Source: Stieleria tagensis
GTDB lineage: Bacteria > Planctomycetota > Planctomycetia > Pirellulales > Pirellulaceae
Direction of reading: 5' to 3'
DNA length: 64,000 bases
Assembly: GCF_024129865.1 (NCBI RefSeq)
Contig: NZ_JAMYFE010000038.1
Coordinates: 74,836-138,835 of the forward strand
In this document: positions 37,874-47,498 of the stretch, one piece after another
Position numbering within the stretch: the first letter of the stretch is position 1
How the letters are laid out: each line of letters opens with the position of its first letter
Translations under genes and position numbers: made by a program
The notes under the pieces: generated by a model
What the model saw: only the letters and a program-made list of their open reading frames with translations
Databases searched by the model: none
Told to the model about the DNA's origin: nothing

Positions 37874-40603
37874 CTAGTGGGCCGTTGCGGCCGGTGAATG
37901 TTTGGGCACATCGGCTTGGCTGCGGATCATCGATGCGACCAGCGCCGTCCAGCCGGTTTGGTGGCTGGCGCCGAGTCCCGTTCCCTGGTCGGCATGGAAG
38001 TACTCGTAGAACAGAATCAGGTCTTTCCAAGCATCGTCGTCCCGGTACTGGAGCACCTCGCCGTGGGCCGGGCGACCGCCCTGGTCATCGCGTTCGAACA
38101 ACGAGATGCAGCGACTCTCCAATTCGCGGGCGACTTCCATCAACGACATGCGTTGCCCGCTGCCGGTGGGGCATTCGACTTGGAAGGAGTCGCCGTAGAA
38201 TGCGTGATAGCGTTTCAGGGCTTGGATGATCAGGTAGTTCATCGGAAACCAGATCGGACCGCGCCAGTTGCTATTGCCGCCGAACATCCCGCTGTCACTC
38301 TCCCCGGGGATATAGCTGACTTCGTGTGATTGGCCGCCAAAATCAAACACGAACGGTTGGTCGCGATGCGCCGCCGACATGCTGCGGATTCCGTAGGGCG
38401 ACAAGAATTCCGATTCATCCAGCATCACGCTCAACAACCGCAGAAACCGGTCTTCGCTGGGGATGGCCAGAAGCCGGCGGGTCACGCTGGCCTGGTCGGG
38501 GCCTTCGCCCTCCATGTACGTCATGTGTTGCGACAGATCCGGGCGACTGTCCAGGAACCATTGCATGCGACGGCGGAATCCCGGCAGTTTTTCAATGATG
38601 TGTTCTTCCAGGATCACGCCGGTCATCAACGGCAACAGGCCGACCAGTGATCGAACCCGGATCGGAATGGATTGGCCATCGACGTACAGGTGGTCGTAAT
38701 AAAACCCTTCGCTTTCGTCCCACAGACCGCTGCCGTCCATGGAGTTCATGGCTTCGGCGATCGCCACGTAATGTTCAAAGAACTTGCTGGCCATATCGCC
38801 GTAGGCTTCGTTTTCATCAGCCAGCTCGATTGCCATCCGCAACATCGTGCCGCAGTAGAATGCCATCCACGCGGTGCCATCGGCTTGTTCCAAGTGCCCG
38901 CGGGGCAGCGGTTTGCTGCGGTCAAAGACGCCGATGTTGTCCAGGCCCAAAAAGCCACCGGAGAAGATGTTCTTGCCCCGGGGGTCCTTTTGGTTAACCC
39001 ACCAGGTGAAGTTCAACAATAGTTTTTGAAAGGCCCGCGCCAGGAACATCTTGTCACGCTGTTGCGGCGGCCCACTGGCTTTGTAGACCTGCCACACGCC
39101 CCAGGCATGAACCGGTGGATTGACATCGTCCAGATGCCATTCATAGGCCGGGATCTGGCCGCTAGGGTGCATGTACCATTCGCGCAGAAACAGGATCATT
39201 TGGTCCTTGGCAAACTTGGGATCCAAATGTGCCATCGGGACCATGTGAAACGCCAGGTCCCAGGCGGCGTACCAAGGGTACTCCCATTTATCGGGCATCG
39301 AGATCACGTCGCGATTGAACAGATGCCGCCAATCGCTGTTGCGTCCCAGTTTGCGAGTTTCGCTGCCGGTCGGGCCGCTGGGGTCACCGTCCAACCAAGT
39401 CGCCACGACGTAATGATAAAACTGTTTCGTCCACAACAGCCCCGCATAGGCCTGGCGCATGATCGGCTGCCGACAGGCCGGTACGGATTCGGGAATCCGT
39501 GTCGCAAAGTATTCGTCGGCCTCCTGCCGCCGCTGGTCAAACACTTCATCAAACGATTCATCGAAGGCGGCCGCCGAGTAGTTTTCGACGTTGCCGTTGC
39601 AGCGATCGGTGATGATCGGTTCCTGGACATGCGACAGCCGCATGCGAATCGTTTTGGTTTTGCCTGGCATCACCAGGTCCAATCCGTAGGCAGCGCACTT
39701 GGTGCCGCGCTGGGCGGGGTTCACCGTTTTGACGTCGCCGTTGACGACATAGCGATGGAAGGCGTCTTTAAAAAATTCCGATTCCGAGGGCAGCCCGGGA
39801 TGGCGGTCGGTGTTGGTTTCATTGTCGGTGAACAGCCAGGCCCAGCTATCCGGTGTTCCCATGCAGTCACAGGCAAACCAAAACTGGTCCAGTGTTTCGT
39901 GATGCGTTTGGACGACATCGCCAACCAACCTCATTGACGGCCGGGTGGTGCAACCTTCGTCGGTGCAGTGCCATGTCCAGGTGTTGCGAAAGAACAGTTG
40001 TGGCAACACATGCAGGACCGCCGGTTGCGGGCCGCGGTTGGTGATGTTCAATCGAATCAGAATGTCATCGGGACCGGCTTTGGCGTATTCGACTTCGACG
40101 TCAAAGTAACGTGATTGGTCGAAGGCGCCACTGTCGATCAGCTCATATTCAGGTTCGGTGCGGTCACGGCGTCGACCGACATCAACCAATTCTTCGTAGG
40201 GGTAGCGGCTGTGCGGGTACTTGTACAGCGCCTTCATGTAACTGTGCGTCGGCGTGCTATCGAGATAGTAGTAGCACTCTTTGACGTCTTCGCCGTGATT
40301 GCCCTCCGGACCGGTGACGCCGAACAAGCGTTCTTTTAGGATCGGGTCACGGCCGTTCCACAGCGCGACCGAAAAACACAATCGGCCTTTGCGGTCGGTC
40401 AAACCCAGCAACCCGTCTTCGCCCCAGCGATAGGCCCGGCTACGAGCGTGGTCGTGCGGAAAGTAGCTCCACGTCGCATCCCCGCCTTCGCTGTAATCTT
40501 CGCGGACGGTGCCCCATTGTCGCTCGGACAAATAGGGCCCCCAGCGCTGCCAGTTTTTTTCGCGTCGTTCGCTTTCGATCAGGCGGTTGTCTTCGGCGGT
40601 CAT
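37874..40603 (-). CDS. GH63/MGH1-like glucosidase
   Basis: 909 residues of the large bacterial glucosidase family with an (alpha/alpha)6 barrel in the C-terminal half (about 390-880). Typical stretches are EYPWYAAWDLAFHMVP and YEWHLDDVNPPVHAWG, which hold candidate acidic catalytic residues, and GGFLGLDNIGVFDRS and WRGPIWFPMNYL. The N-terminal half is a beta-sandwich beginning RWGPYLSERQWGTVREDYS. No signal peptide, so cytoplasmic action on an alpha-glucoside or on glucosylglycerate-type compatible solutes is likely (inference). Stands alone, facing yjbQ. Confidence 0.87.
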   Translation of the reverse strand: MTAEDNRLIESERREKNWQRWGPYLSERQWGTVREDYSEGGDATWSYFPHDHARSRAYRWGEDGLLGLTDRKGRLCFSVALWNGRDPILKERLFGVTGPEGNHGEDVKECYYYLDSTPTHSYMKALYKYPHSRYPYEELVDVGRRRDRTEPEYELIDSGAFDQSRYFDVEVEYAKAGPDDILIRLNITNRGPQPAVLHVLPQLFFRNTWTWHCTDEGCTTRPSMRLVGDVVQTHHETLDQFWFACDCMGTPDSWAWLFTDNETNTDRHPGLPSESEFFKDAFHRYVVNGDVKTVNPAQRGTKCAAYGLDLVMPGKTKTIRMRLSHVQEPIITDRCNGNVENYSAAAFDESFDEVFDQRRQEADEYFATRIPESVPACRQPIMRQAYAGLLWTKQFYHYVVATWLDGDPSGPTGSETRKLGRNSDWRHLFNRDVISMPDKWEYPWYAAWDLAFHMVPMAHLDPKFAKDQMILFLREWYMHPSGQIPAYEWHLDDVNPPVHAWGVWQVYKASGPPQQRDKMFLARAFQKLLLNFTWWVNQKDPRGKNIFSGGFLGLDNIGVFDRSKPLPRGHLEQADGTAWMAFYCGTMLRMAIELADENEAYGDMASKFFEHYVAIAEAMNSMDGSGLWDESEGFYYDHLYVDGQSIPIRVRSLVGLLPLMTGVILEEHIIEKLPGFRRRMQWFLDSRPDLSQHMTYMEGEGPDQASVTRRLLAIPSEDRFLRLLSVMLDESEFLSPYGIRSMSAAHRDQPFVFDFGGQSHEVSYIPGESDSGMFGGNSNWRGPIWFPMNYLIIQALKRYHAFYGDSFQVECPTGSGQRMSLMEVARELESRCISLFERDDQGGRPAHGEVLQYRDDDAWKDLILFYEYFHADQGTGLGASHQTGWTALVASMIRSQADVPKHSPAATAH

Positions 40604-40749
40604 CTTCGCTGGCTCTGAGGGGGGCAGTGGTGATTCGATCGGAGATTCTGCTCGTGGCGTGCGTCAAACCTGAACCGTCGGGTTGCTGGTTTGATCGGAA
40701 ACGGCCGCCATTCCGCCAGCGGGCGGCCGCTCCACGCACCGTGTCGCAA

Positions 40750-40778
40750 GGTGTGACAGGCTGGACGCCTGTCGCACC
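40750..40778. repeat. Hairpin element after pgk
   Basis: GGTGTGACAGGC (40750-40761) pairs with GCCTGTCGCACC (40767-40778), 12 bp with one G-T pair and loop TGGAC. It lies 19 bases after the pgk stop. There is no U-run on the minus strand, so it is either a rho-independent-like barrier of unusual type or a dispersed palindromic repeat. Confidence 0.55.
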
Positions 40779-40796
40779 CGTTTCAGTGGCCTGTGT

Positions 40797-41993
40797 TTAG
40801 GCTTCGTCTAGCAGGTCGACCGCTGCAAACGCTTTGCCTTCCAGCATTGCCAGGCTGGCACCGCCACCGGTGCTGACGTGACTGACTTGGTCGGCAAATC
40901 CCATTTGGTCGACGGCCGCTGCGCTGTCGCCGCCGCCGATGATGCTGATCGAATCGCTGTCGGCGACCGCTTGCGCGACGGCTTTGGTACCGGCATCAAA
41001 TGGCGGTTTTTCAAACACGCCCATCGGACCGTTCCAGACGATCGTTTTGGCCGTTGCCAGTTTTTCGGCATACAGTTCGCTGGTCTTGGGACCGATGTCC
41101 ATGCCTTCGAAACCGTCGCGGATCTCGCCGGCCGGCACGACTTCTTTGTTGCATCCGGCTGGATCGCCAAAGTCATCGCCGCAGTAGGTGTCCACGGGCA
41201 GCACCAATTTGTCGCCGCCTTTTTCGATCAGTTGCTTGGCCAAATCGACTTTGTCTTTTTCCACCAAACTCTCGCCCACCGATCCGCCCTGCGCCAGCGA
41301 GAACGTGTAGGCCATCGCGCCGCCGATCATGACGGCGTCGCAAATGCCCAACAGATTGTTGATCACATTGATTTTGTCACTGACCTTGGCTCCACCCAGG
41401 ATGGCGATGAACGGTCGCTTGGGATTGCCGATCGCATCACTGAGGTACTCGATTTCTTTGGCGACCAAGTGGCCGACGACGCGGGGTTTGCCGGCCATTG
41501 CTTGGGGCACGGCGACCATTGACGCGTCGTTGCGGTGACAGGTTCCAAACGCGTCGTTGCAGTAGGCATCGGCCAGCGCGGCAAGCTTGCCGGCGAATTC
41601 GGCATCGCCTTTTTTCTCGCCGTCGTTGAATCGCAGATTCTCCAGCACCAGCACGCCGCCGTCGGCCAATTGTTTCGCTTTCTTTGTTGCGTCAGATCCG
41701 ACGGTGTCGGCGGCAAACGCGACGGGGCGATCGAGCAATTCGCCCAAACGTTTGGCGACCGGGGCCAGGGAGAATTTTTCGACATCCGACGCGTCGCCGG
41801 TAGGACGTCCCAGATGGCTCATCAAAATCAGTTTCCCGCCGCGATCGATCACGCTCTTGATACTCGGCAGCGCCATCCGGATCCGCCGGTCGTCGGTGAT
41901 GTTCTGTTGGTCATCCAGCGGCACGTTGAAGTCAACTCGCATGAGCACGGTTTTGCCTGCAACGTCAACTTGATCAATCGATTTTTTCGCCAT
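40797..41993 (-). CDS. pgk: Phosphoglycerate kinase
   Basis: Cytoplasmic glycolytic enzyme transferring phosphate between 1,3-bisphosphoglycerate and ADP. The 398-residue protein is full length: [25 protein letters not shown] and [12 protein letters not shown] of the N-terminal domain, [17 protein letters not shown], and [20 protein letters not shown] and GGGDSAAAV of the nucleotide domain. A hairpin follows the stop. No other glycolytic gene is adjacent. Confidence 0.98.
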   Translation of the reverse strand: MAKKSIDQVDVAGKTVLMRVDFNVPLDDQQNITDDRRIRMALPSIKSVIDRGGKLILMSHLGRPTGDASDVEKFSLAPVAKRLGELLDRPVAFAADTVGSDATKKAKQLADGGVLVLENLRFNDGEKKGDAEFAGKLAALADAYCNDAFGTCHRNDASMVAVPQAMAGKPRVVGHLVAKEIEYLSDAIGNPKRPFIAILGGAKVSDKINVINNLLGICDAVMIGGAMAYTFSLAQGGSVGESLVEKDKVDLAKQLIEKGGDKLVLPVDTYCGDDFGDPAGCNKEVVPAGEIRDGFEGMDIGPKTSELYAEKLATAKTIVWNGPMGVFEKPPFDAGTKAVAQAVADSDSISIIGGGDSAAAVDQMGFADQVSHVSTGGGASLAMLEGKAFAAVDLLDEA

Positions 41994-42365
41994 TGGTCAT
42001 TTTTGTTGGAGTGAATGGACGGATCGTCAGTGGTCACGATTATCGGCATCCGCCCAAGAGTGTCGAGTCCCGGCAACTTGAGTCATTCCGGCCAAGGATC
42101 GTCAAAATCAAACCCGGTGGCGGGGGGGCCGGCCGGGAAACGCCGCAGCGATGTGACCGATGCTTCGTTTTGACTCAACTCTGTCGCCGGCAATCGCCGA
42201 TTTCAACCGTTGGGTTTGTAGCGAATCATCGGCGCAGGCGACCCTCTCCACGACTCAGGGATTTTGGTGGCCAAAAAGACGGGACAGACGATTGCCGGCG
42301 TCGATCACGCCGCTCGCTCAATCTTCGCGCCAATCATCAGGCCGCCGGGACACCGCGCATTCCGG
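41994..42365. other. Divergent intergenic region upstream of pgk
   Basis: 372 bases between the divergent pgk and the secreted-protein gene. The frame of the latter is open from 42264 but without signal-peptide character before 42366. A run of Gs at 42122-42130 and no other clear signals. Confidence 0.45.
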
Positions 42366-43292
42366 ATGACGCCGATGATCGGCGCTGTGATTTGTCTGGC
42401 AGTGCTCTGTCGACCGGGCCCCGATTCCTGTGCCGCAGCCAAACCCGGGGTGAATACTGACTCGGATCACGGCGGCGAAGCGGCGCAGAACAACGGCGGG
42501 TTCCTGGGAATTCGTTCGGTGTTGGGAATGTCCGACAAGGACTCCGCACAGGGCGATAGCGAGGAATTGTTGGCCGCTCTGCCAATGGAACGCCTGACCA
42601 ATGACGCCCAACAAAAAATTCAGGCCGTTACCGACAAACCGACTCTGTACCGCCGTTTGCCGGTCCAGGCGATTCGCTGTGACGAAGAATTGTTTCTGTT
42701 TTTGACCCGCAAACCAGAAGCCATCATCGGGATTTGGGATCTGATGGGCATCACCACCGTGCAAGCGACGCGGGTGGGGCCCTATCGAATGGATGCGACC
42801 GATGGCAGCGGGACCACTTGCCAAGTCGATCTACTCTACGGCGATCGCAATCTGCATGTGTTCATGGCCGACGGCATGTACGACGGCAAATTTGCCCAGA
42901 AAGGGATCCGTGGCAAAGGCGTGTTTGTCCTTAAAAGTACCTATGCGACCGCAGGCGATGGTGCGACGACCGTCCACGGGACGCTGGACTGTTACGTCAA
43001 ATTCGAAAGCTTGGGTGCCGATTTGGTGGCCCGCTCGCTGGGCGGGCTGATCGGCAAATCCGCCGACCACAATTTTGTCGAAACCGCAAAATTCATCAGC
43101 CAAATCTCCCAGGCCTGTGAAACCAATCCGAACGGGATGCTGGACATGGTCGATCGTTTGCCCCAGGTCGATCCACAAACCAAAGCCGATTTCGCACAGG
43201 TGATTTTGAATGTGGCCCGCCGGTATCTGGCGCAAAATCCACCGACGGTCAAACTGGTACGCGACAAAGGCGTCTCGGTCACGCCACGCTGA
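42366..43292 (+). CDS. Secreted protein of unknown function
   Basis: 308 residues from the ATG at 42366, which directly gives a signal peptide (MTPMIGAVICLAVLC, cleavage near SCAAA). The mature protein has a low-complexity start, a beta-rich domain (about 95-235) with RRLPVQAIRCDEELFLFLT, GPYRMDATDGSGTTCQVDLL and GKGVFVLKSTYAT, and a helical C-terminal part (about 240-308). I do not recognise a family; the repeated hydrophobic strand pattern suggests a lipid- or ligand-binding fold. Separate unit, 258 bases before the next gene. Confidence 0.75.
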   Translation: MTPMIGAVICLAVLCRPGPDSCAAAKPGVNTDSDHGGEAAQNNGGFLGIRSVLGMSDKDSAQGDSEELLAALPMERLTNDAQQKIQAVTDKPTLYRRLPVQAIRCDEELFLFLTRKPEAIIGIWDLMGITTVQATRVGPYRMDATDGSGTTCQVDLLYGDRNLHVFMADGMYDGKFAQKGIRGKGVFVLKSTYATAGDGATTVHGTLDCYVKFESLGADLVARSLGGLIGKSADHNFVETAKFISQISQACETNPNGMLDMVDRLPQVDPQTKADFAQVILNVARRYLAQNPPTVKLVRDKGVSVTPR

Positions 43293-43550
43293 ACCGTCGT
43301 TGAATCCGTTCCGATGAAAACGGCGCAACAACAACTGATGCGAAAGGTTCGCGATTCAGCAGTCTCGCCATGACCACGCAGCTGGAAAAGCCGCTGGCCC
43401 GCTAATGCGTTTTCTGGACGCAGCGATCCATGTGCCCTACTGAATAACGCTCGCTTCCCTGGTAACTTAGGGTACAGCTCAATGAGGGCACGGCCTGCGT
43501 ATTGGCACTGTCGCTTTTGATCAACTTGCACCTATCCCCATGCTGTCACC

Positions 43551-44756
43551 GTGTCGCTAGCTCCTGAACCCGAATCCCAATCGAATCCGCCCGACGATCT
43601 GGAAGTCAAAGACGCCCAGCTGATTTTCAATTCCGTTTGGAAACAATTGGAACAGGAAGTCGGCAAACTGAATTTGCGATTTCCGACCGAATTGATCCTG
43701 CTGGGTGGTGCCCCGGGTGCCGGGAAAGGCACGAACACAGATTTCATTCGCAAGGTCCGCGACATCACGGCCAATCCGATCGTCGTCAGCGAATTGTTGA
43801 GCACGCCGGAAGCACAACTGATCAAGTCACAGGGTGGCATGGTCGGTGACCGCGAAGTCGTTTCGTTGGTGTTCCACAAACTGCTGGAACCGGAATTTCA
43901 AAACGGCGCGATCTTGGACGGGTTTCCACGGACCAAGGTCCAGGTGGAATGTTTGAAGATGTTGTACGATCGCATGAAGGCGCTCCGTCGCGAGCTGATC
44001 GACAATCCACATCTGGTGCAGATGAAGCCGCCGGTGTTCCACATCATGGTGCTGTTCGTCGACGAAACCGAAAGCGTCAAACGACAACTCTCGCGCGGTC
44101 GCAAAATCATCGCGCACAATGAAGAGGTTTCGCGGAGCGGTATCGGAGATCCCTGGGAAGAACGCGCAACGGACTTCAACGAATCGTTGGCCCGTAACCG
44201 CTACCGCGTGTTCAAGGAGAAAACGTATGACGCGTTGGTTTCGCTGAAGCAGATTTTCCACTTCCACTTTATTAACGCGCAAGCCGATTTGTTGGTCGTC
44301 CAGGACAATATCCTGAACGAACTGGAGTACCAAAGTTCGCTTGAATTGGATCCGCGCACCTTTCATGCGATCGGTGACATCCCGCTAGCCAACCAAATCG
44401 TGATGCATGCCCGCCGAGACCTGGTGCGGCGGTTGGACGAGTATGAATTCCAACACAGCGATTTGTTTCATCGTGTGGTGCATTTGATCGAATCAAAATT
44501 GGTCCCGATCATCTTGCGACACGCGATCTCCGGACGTGCAACGGTTAGCAGCGAAGACGAATTGTTGGAAAATCCTTTGGCGCTACAGATGTTGATCGAT
44601 GTGTTTTCCGAACGCGGCTACCACGCGGTGATTGATTTGCGCCGACGGGCGATCCCCAAACGTGTGGACTTGACCACCGGCGATATCATCTGCCGCCAAC
44701 AAAAGGTCTATCGCATCGCCATCTATTTCAAAGGCAGTGAGATTCGTCGCGGTTAA
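43551..44756 (+). CDS. Adenylate-kinase-like nucleotide kinase with extra C-terminal domain
   Basis: 401 residues, start GTG at 43551, since the ATG at 43540 is in another frame and stops at once. Residues about 47-275 form a P-loop nucleoside-monophosphate kinase: LLGGAPGAGKGTNTDF (Walker A), VVSELLSTPEAQL, ILDGFPRTKVQVE and, in place of the usual LID, RQLSRGRKIIAHNE with later RVFKEKTYDAL. The C-terminal about 120 residues (DLVRRLDEYEFQHSDLFHRV to the end, with VIDLRRRAIPKRVDL) are not part of normal adenylate kinases (about 190-220 residues). A signalling or regulatory role is possible. It precedes the SecA-like gene by 195 bases. Confidence 0.8.
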   Translation: MSLAPEPESQSNPPDDLEVKDAQLIFNSVWKQLEQEVGKLNLRFPTELILLGGAPGAGKGTNTDFIRKVRDITANPIVVSELLSTPEAQLIKSQGGMVGDREVVSLVFHKLLEPEFQNGAILDGFPRTKVQVECLKMLYDRMKALRRELIDNPHLVQMKPPVFHIMVLFVDETESVKRQLSRGRKIIAHNEEVSRSGIGDPWEERATDFNESLARNRYRVFKEKTYDALVSLKQIFHFHFINAQADLLVVQDNILNELEYQSSLELDPRTFHAIGDIPLANQIVMHARRDLVRRLDEYEFQHSDLFHRVVHLIESKLVPIILRHAISGRATVSSEDELLENPLALQMLIDVFSERGYHAVIDLRRRAIPKRVDLTTGDIICRQQKVYRIAIYFKGSEIRRG

Positions 44757-44951
44757 ACACGTTGGCGAAGTGGTCTGCCCCGTGATGAACGGTTGATAAG
44801 TTGAGCGTTCTGGATCGGTTGTCACAGGCGGCTGGCTGAGAACTCGTGGGGGCCGATGTGGTACCGCGGGAACCTGTTGAAGTTGCGTTGCCGGGCGAGT
44901 CGATCAAACGACCAGGGCCGTTTTCGACCGTCGCTTTTCCAGCGGACACCG

Positions 44952-46892
44952 ATGTTTCCATCACGTGCCACAATCGCATCCTACCGCTCGCTGGGCGGCC
45001 GTCCCTGTCGGGGTGTGCAATCGATCACGCCCACCACGCAGACCTGGATCGCCAATGTTCGCCGCCGCTGGGCCGAACTCGGGCCCACCAGCGACGGTGG
45101 TTTGCGGGAACTGGCTGCTGCACTGCGCGCCCGAATCATTGCGGACAGTCCGCTGCGGGCGATTCCACAGGTCGTCGAGTCGTTTGCGCTGACCGCAGAA
45201 GCGCTGCGACGAACCCATGGCATCGATTACTACGACGTGCAGTTGGCCGGCGGTTTCGCATTGGCCGCCGGAACAATTGCCGAGATCGAAACGGGCGAGG
45301 GCAAGACCATTACGGCAGCCCTACCAGCCGTGCTGTTTGCTTGGTCCGCTCGCGGTGTTCATGTTGCGACCACTAACGAATACCTGTCACAGCGTGATCA
45401 TGATTATCTGGCGCCGGTCTACCAAAAACTGGGTTTGTCGGTCGGCATTCTGCAATCCGCCGCCGCACCGGCCGCAAAAGTTCAGGCCTATGCGGCCGAC
45501 ATCACCTACGGCCCCGGCTATGAATTCGGATTCGATTTCTTGCGTGACCAATTGGCACTGCGTAACGCCCACCAACAACGACTCGGTGACCGATTGCTGC
45601 GACGGCTTCAGGGTGACGATTCCCAACACGTGACCGTGATGCAGCGTGAACCGGCGTTTGCGATCATCGACGAAGCCGACAGCGTGTTGATCGATCAAGC
45701 GGGAACGCCGTTGATTTTGTGTGGTGAGAAATGTCAACGCGTCACATCGCCGGCGTTATACGCATTTGCACGGTCTGTCGCGCTGCAGTTGACCGCGGCA
45801 GCGGACTACGTGCATGACGACGTGAAACGAATCATCGGTTTGACAGCCACCGGTCGGCAGCGAATTCAATCGATGTATGCCGACCGACCTGCGGGACAGC
45901 TCGCACGGTCTTGGAAGCAATTGATCGAAAACGCACTTCGCAGCGAATTCGTGCTGCATCGTGAACGGGATTATGTGGTTCACGACGACCGGGTCTTGAT
46001 CGTCGATCAGCAAACCGGGCGGATCCATGACCAACGGAAATGGAGCGGTGGATTGCACCAGGCCGTGGAAACCAAGGAACAGGTTTCACTGAGCGATGAA
46101 AATGAAACCCAGGCTCGGATCACTCGCCAACGCTACATCGGTTTCTATGACACGGTCGCAGGACTAACCGGGACTGCGGCGGACAGCCAAGCCGAACTGC
46201 GCGAGTTCTATCGACTGCCGGTGGTCCGGATTCCAACCCACAAACCCAATGCCAGGCAATCGCTGCCGCTGCGCTGTTTTGACAGCCAAGCGAACAAACT
46301 GAGTGCGATCGTCACTGACACACTGATTCGCCACCGACGGGGGCAACCGGTCTTGATCGGGGCGAGCACGATCGAAGAAAGCGTGCAGATGAGTGAGCGA
46401 CTGAAACAACATGCGGTCGCGCATGTGGTTTTGAATGGGTTGCAGGACCAGTCGGAGGCGGACATCGTTTCATTGGCTGGCACAAGCGGAGCGGTGACGG
46501 TGGCGACCAACATGGCTGGTCGGGGGACGGACATCCAGCCCGACGACGACGCAATCGCGGCCGGCGGGTTACACGTCGTGGCCACCCAGTTGAGTGCTTG
46601 CCGGCGAGTCGATCGTCAGTTGGTCGGGCGCGCCGCGCGGCAGGGCGAACCCGGCAGTTGCCAAATCTATGTCGCGGCCGAGGACGAATTGATTCGCACC
46701 CGGGCCCCGGACCTGGCCGCTCGGATCCGCGCTGCTGCGGGACCCACTGGCGAGTGTGATCAGGATTTTTCCGCGCCGCTACGGCGGGTTCAATCGCAAG
46801 CCGAATCGTCGGCGCAGCAGCAGCGGCGGCAGTTGGTCGCCCACGACGATTGGATCGAATCGCTGCAGTCGACGCTCGCCCGCCGCGCCTAG
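44952..46892 (+). CDS. Second SecA-like ATPase lacking the helical-wing and C-terminal regions
   Basis: 646 residues from the ATG at 44952. SecA motor features are intact: YDVQLAGGFALAAGTIAEIE, Walker A TGEGKT (114-119), TNEYLSQRD, DEADSVLIDQAGTPLI, a peptide-crosslinking domain with YVVHDDRVLIVDQQTGRI, then YDTVAGLTGTAAD and, in the second nucleotide domain, ATNMAGRGTDIQ and QLVGRAARQGEPGS. After about 65 more residues, which look like the start of the helical scaffold (VQSQAESSAQQQRRQL), the protein ends. Normal SecA (about 900-1000 residues) continues with the wing domain and zinc tail. It is presumably a specialised SecA paralogue, since a full SecA must exist elsewhere. Confidence 0.87.
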   Translation: MFPSRATIASYRSLGGRPCRGVQSITPTTQTWIANVRRRWAELGPTSDGGLRELAAALRARIIADSPLRAIPQVVESFALTAEALRRTHGIDYYDVQLAGGFALAAGTIAEIETGEGKTITAALPAVLFAWSARGVHVATTNEYLSQRDHDYLAPVYQKLGLSVGILQSAAAPAAKVQAYAADITYGPGYEFGFDFLRDQLALRNAHQQRLGDRLLRRLQGDDSQHVTVMQREPAFAIIDEADSVLIDQAGTPLILCGEKCQRVTSPALYAFARSVALQLTAAADYVHDDVKRIIGLTATGRQRIQSMYADRPAGQLARSWKQLIENALRSEFVLHRERDYVVHDDRVLIVDQQTGRIHDQRKWSGGLHQAVETKEQVSLSDENETQARITRQRYIGFYDTVAGLTGTAADSQAELREFYRLPVVRIPTHKPNARQSLPLRCFDSQANKLSAIVTDTLIRHRRGQPVLIGASTIEESVQMSERLKQHAVAHVVLNGLQDQSEADIVSLAGTSGAVTVATNMAGRGTDIQPDDDAIAAGGLHVVATQLSACRRVDRQLVGRAARQGEPGSCQIYVAAEDELIRTRAPDLAARIRAAAGPTGECDQDFSAPLRRVQSQAESSAQQQRRQLVAHDDWIESLQSTLARRA

Positions 46893-46970
46893 CTGAGACC
46901 GCTTTGGTGTATAACCGGGGCCGCCGTTTGTTGTGCACCGCTTTCCATTTCATCACATCAACCCGTCGCC

Positions 46971-47498
46971 ATGATGATCACCAACAACCCGTCAACGGTG
47001 CGCCGGATGACGCACTCGACACCACTGGGCAGCATGGTTTCGGTTTGGACCGACGCCGGGCTGTATTCGTTGTCCTTTGATTCCGTCGCGTTTGCGGAGC
47101 CACCGACAGACATGCCGACAGACGTGCCAGCCGGTGCGATGGCGGACGATGTCGGCGATGACCGGTTGGAGGATTTATTGCAGGAGTATTTCCAGTCCGG
47201 GACGGCAGATTTTCAGTCGTTGCGGCTCGACACCCGGGGTTGGACGCCGTTCACATCCAAGATCTATCACGCTTGCCGTCAGATCCCGTCCGGCAGCACG
47301 TTGACGTACAAACAACTGGGCAGTCGGGCTGGAAGTCCGTCCGCTAGCCGAGCAGTGGGCGCGGCCATGGCACGCAATCGCGTGCTGTTGGTGATCCCCT
47401 GTCACCGCGTGCTCAGCAGTGGCGGGGCGCTACGCGGATTCAGTGCGCCCGGCGGCTTGCAAACCAAGCAGTACCTGCTGGATTTGGAAGCCCGATGA
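46971..47498 (+). CDS. ogt: Methylated-DNA--protein-cysteine methyltransferase
   Basis: Suicide repair of O6-methylguanine in DNA. 175 residues with the C-terminal catalytic domain: FTSKIYHACRQIPSGSTLTY, GAAMARNRVLLVIPCHRVLS, with the acceptor Cys in PCHRV, and GGALRGFSAPGG. The N-terminal about 80 residues are divergent (DMPTDVPAGAMADDVGDD, acidic) and shortened compared with Ada. It overlaps the next gene by 4 bases. Confidence 0.93.
   Translation: MMITNNPSTVRRMTHSTPLGSMVSVWTDAGLYSLSFDSVAFAEPPTDMPTDVPAGAMADDVGDDRLEDLLQEYFQSGTADFQSLRLDTRGWTPFTSKIYHACRQIPSGSTLTYKQLGSRAGSPSASRAVGAAMARNRVLLVIPCHRVLSSGGALRGFSAPGGLQTKQYLLDLEAR

Noticed and set aside
43540-43557. ATG just before the adenylate-kinase-like gene
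   Set aside because: It is in another frame and meets a stop after five codons, so the GTG at 43551 is taken as the start.
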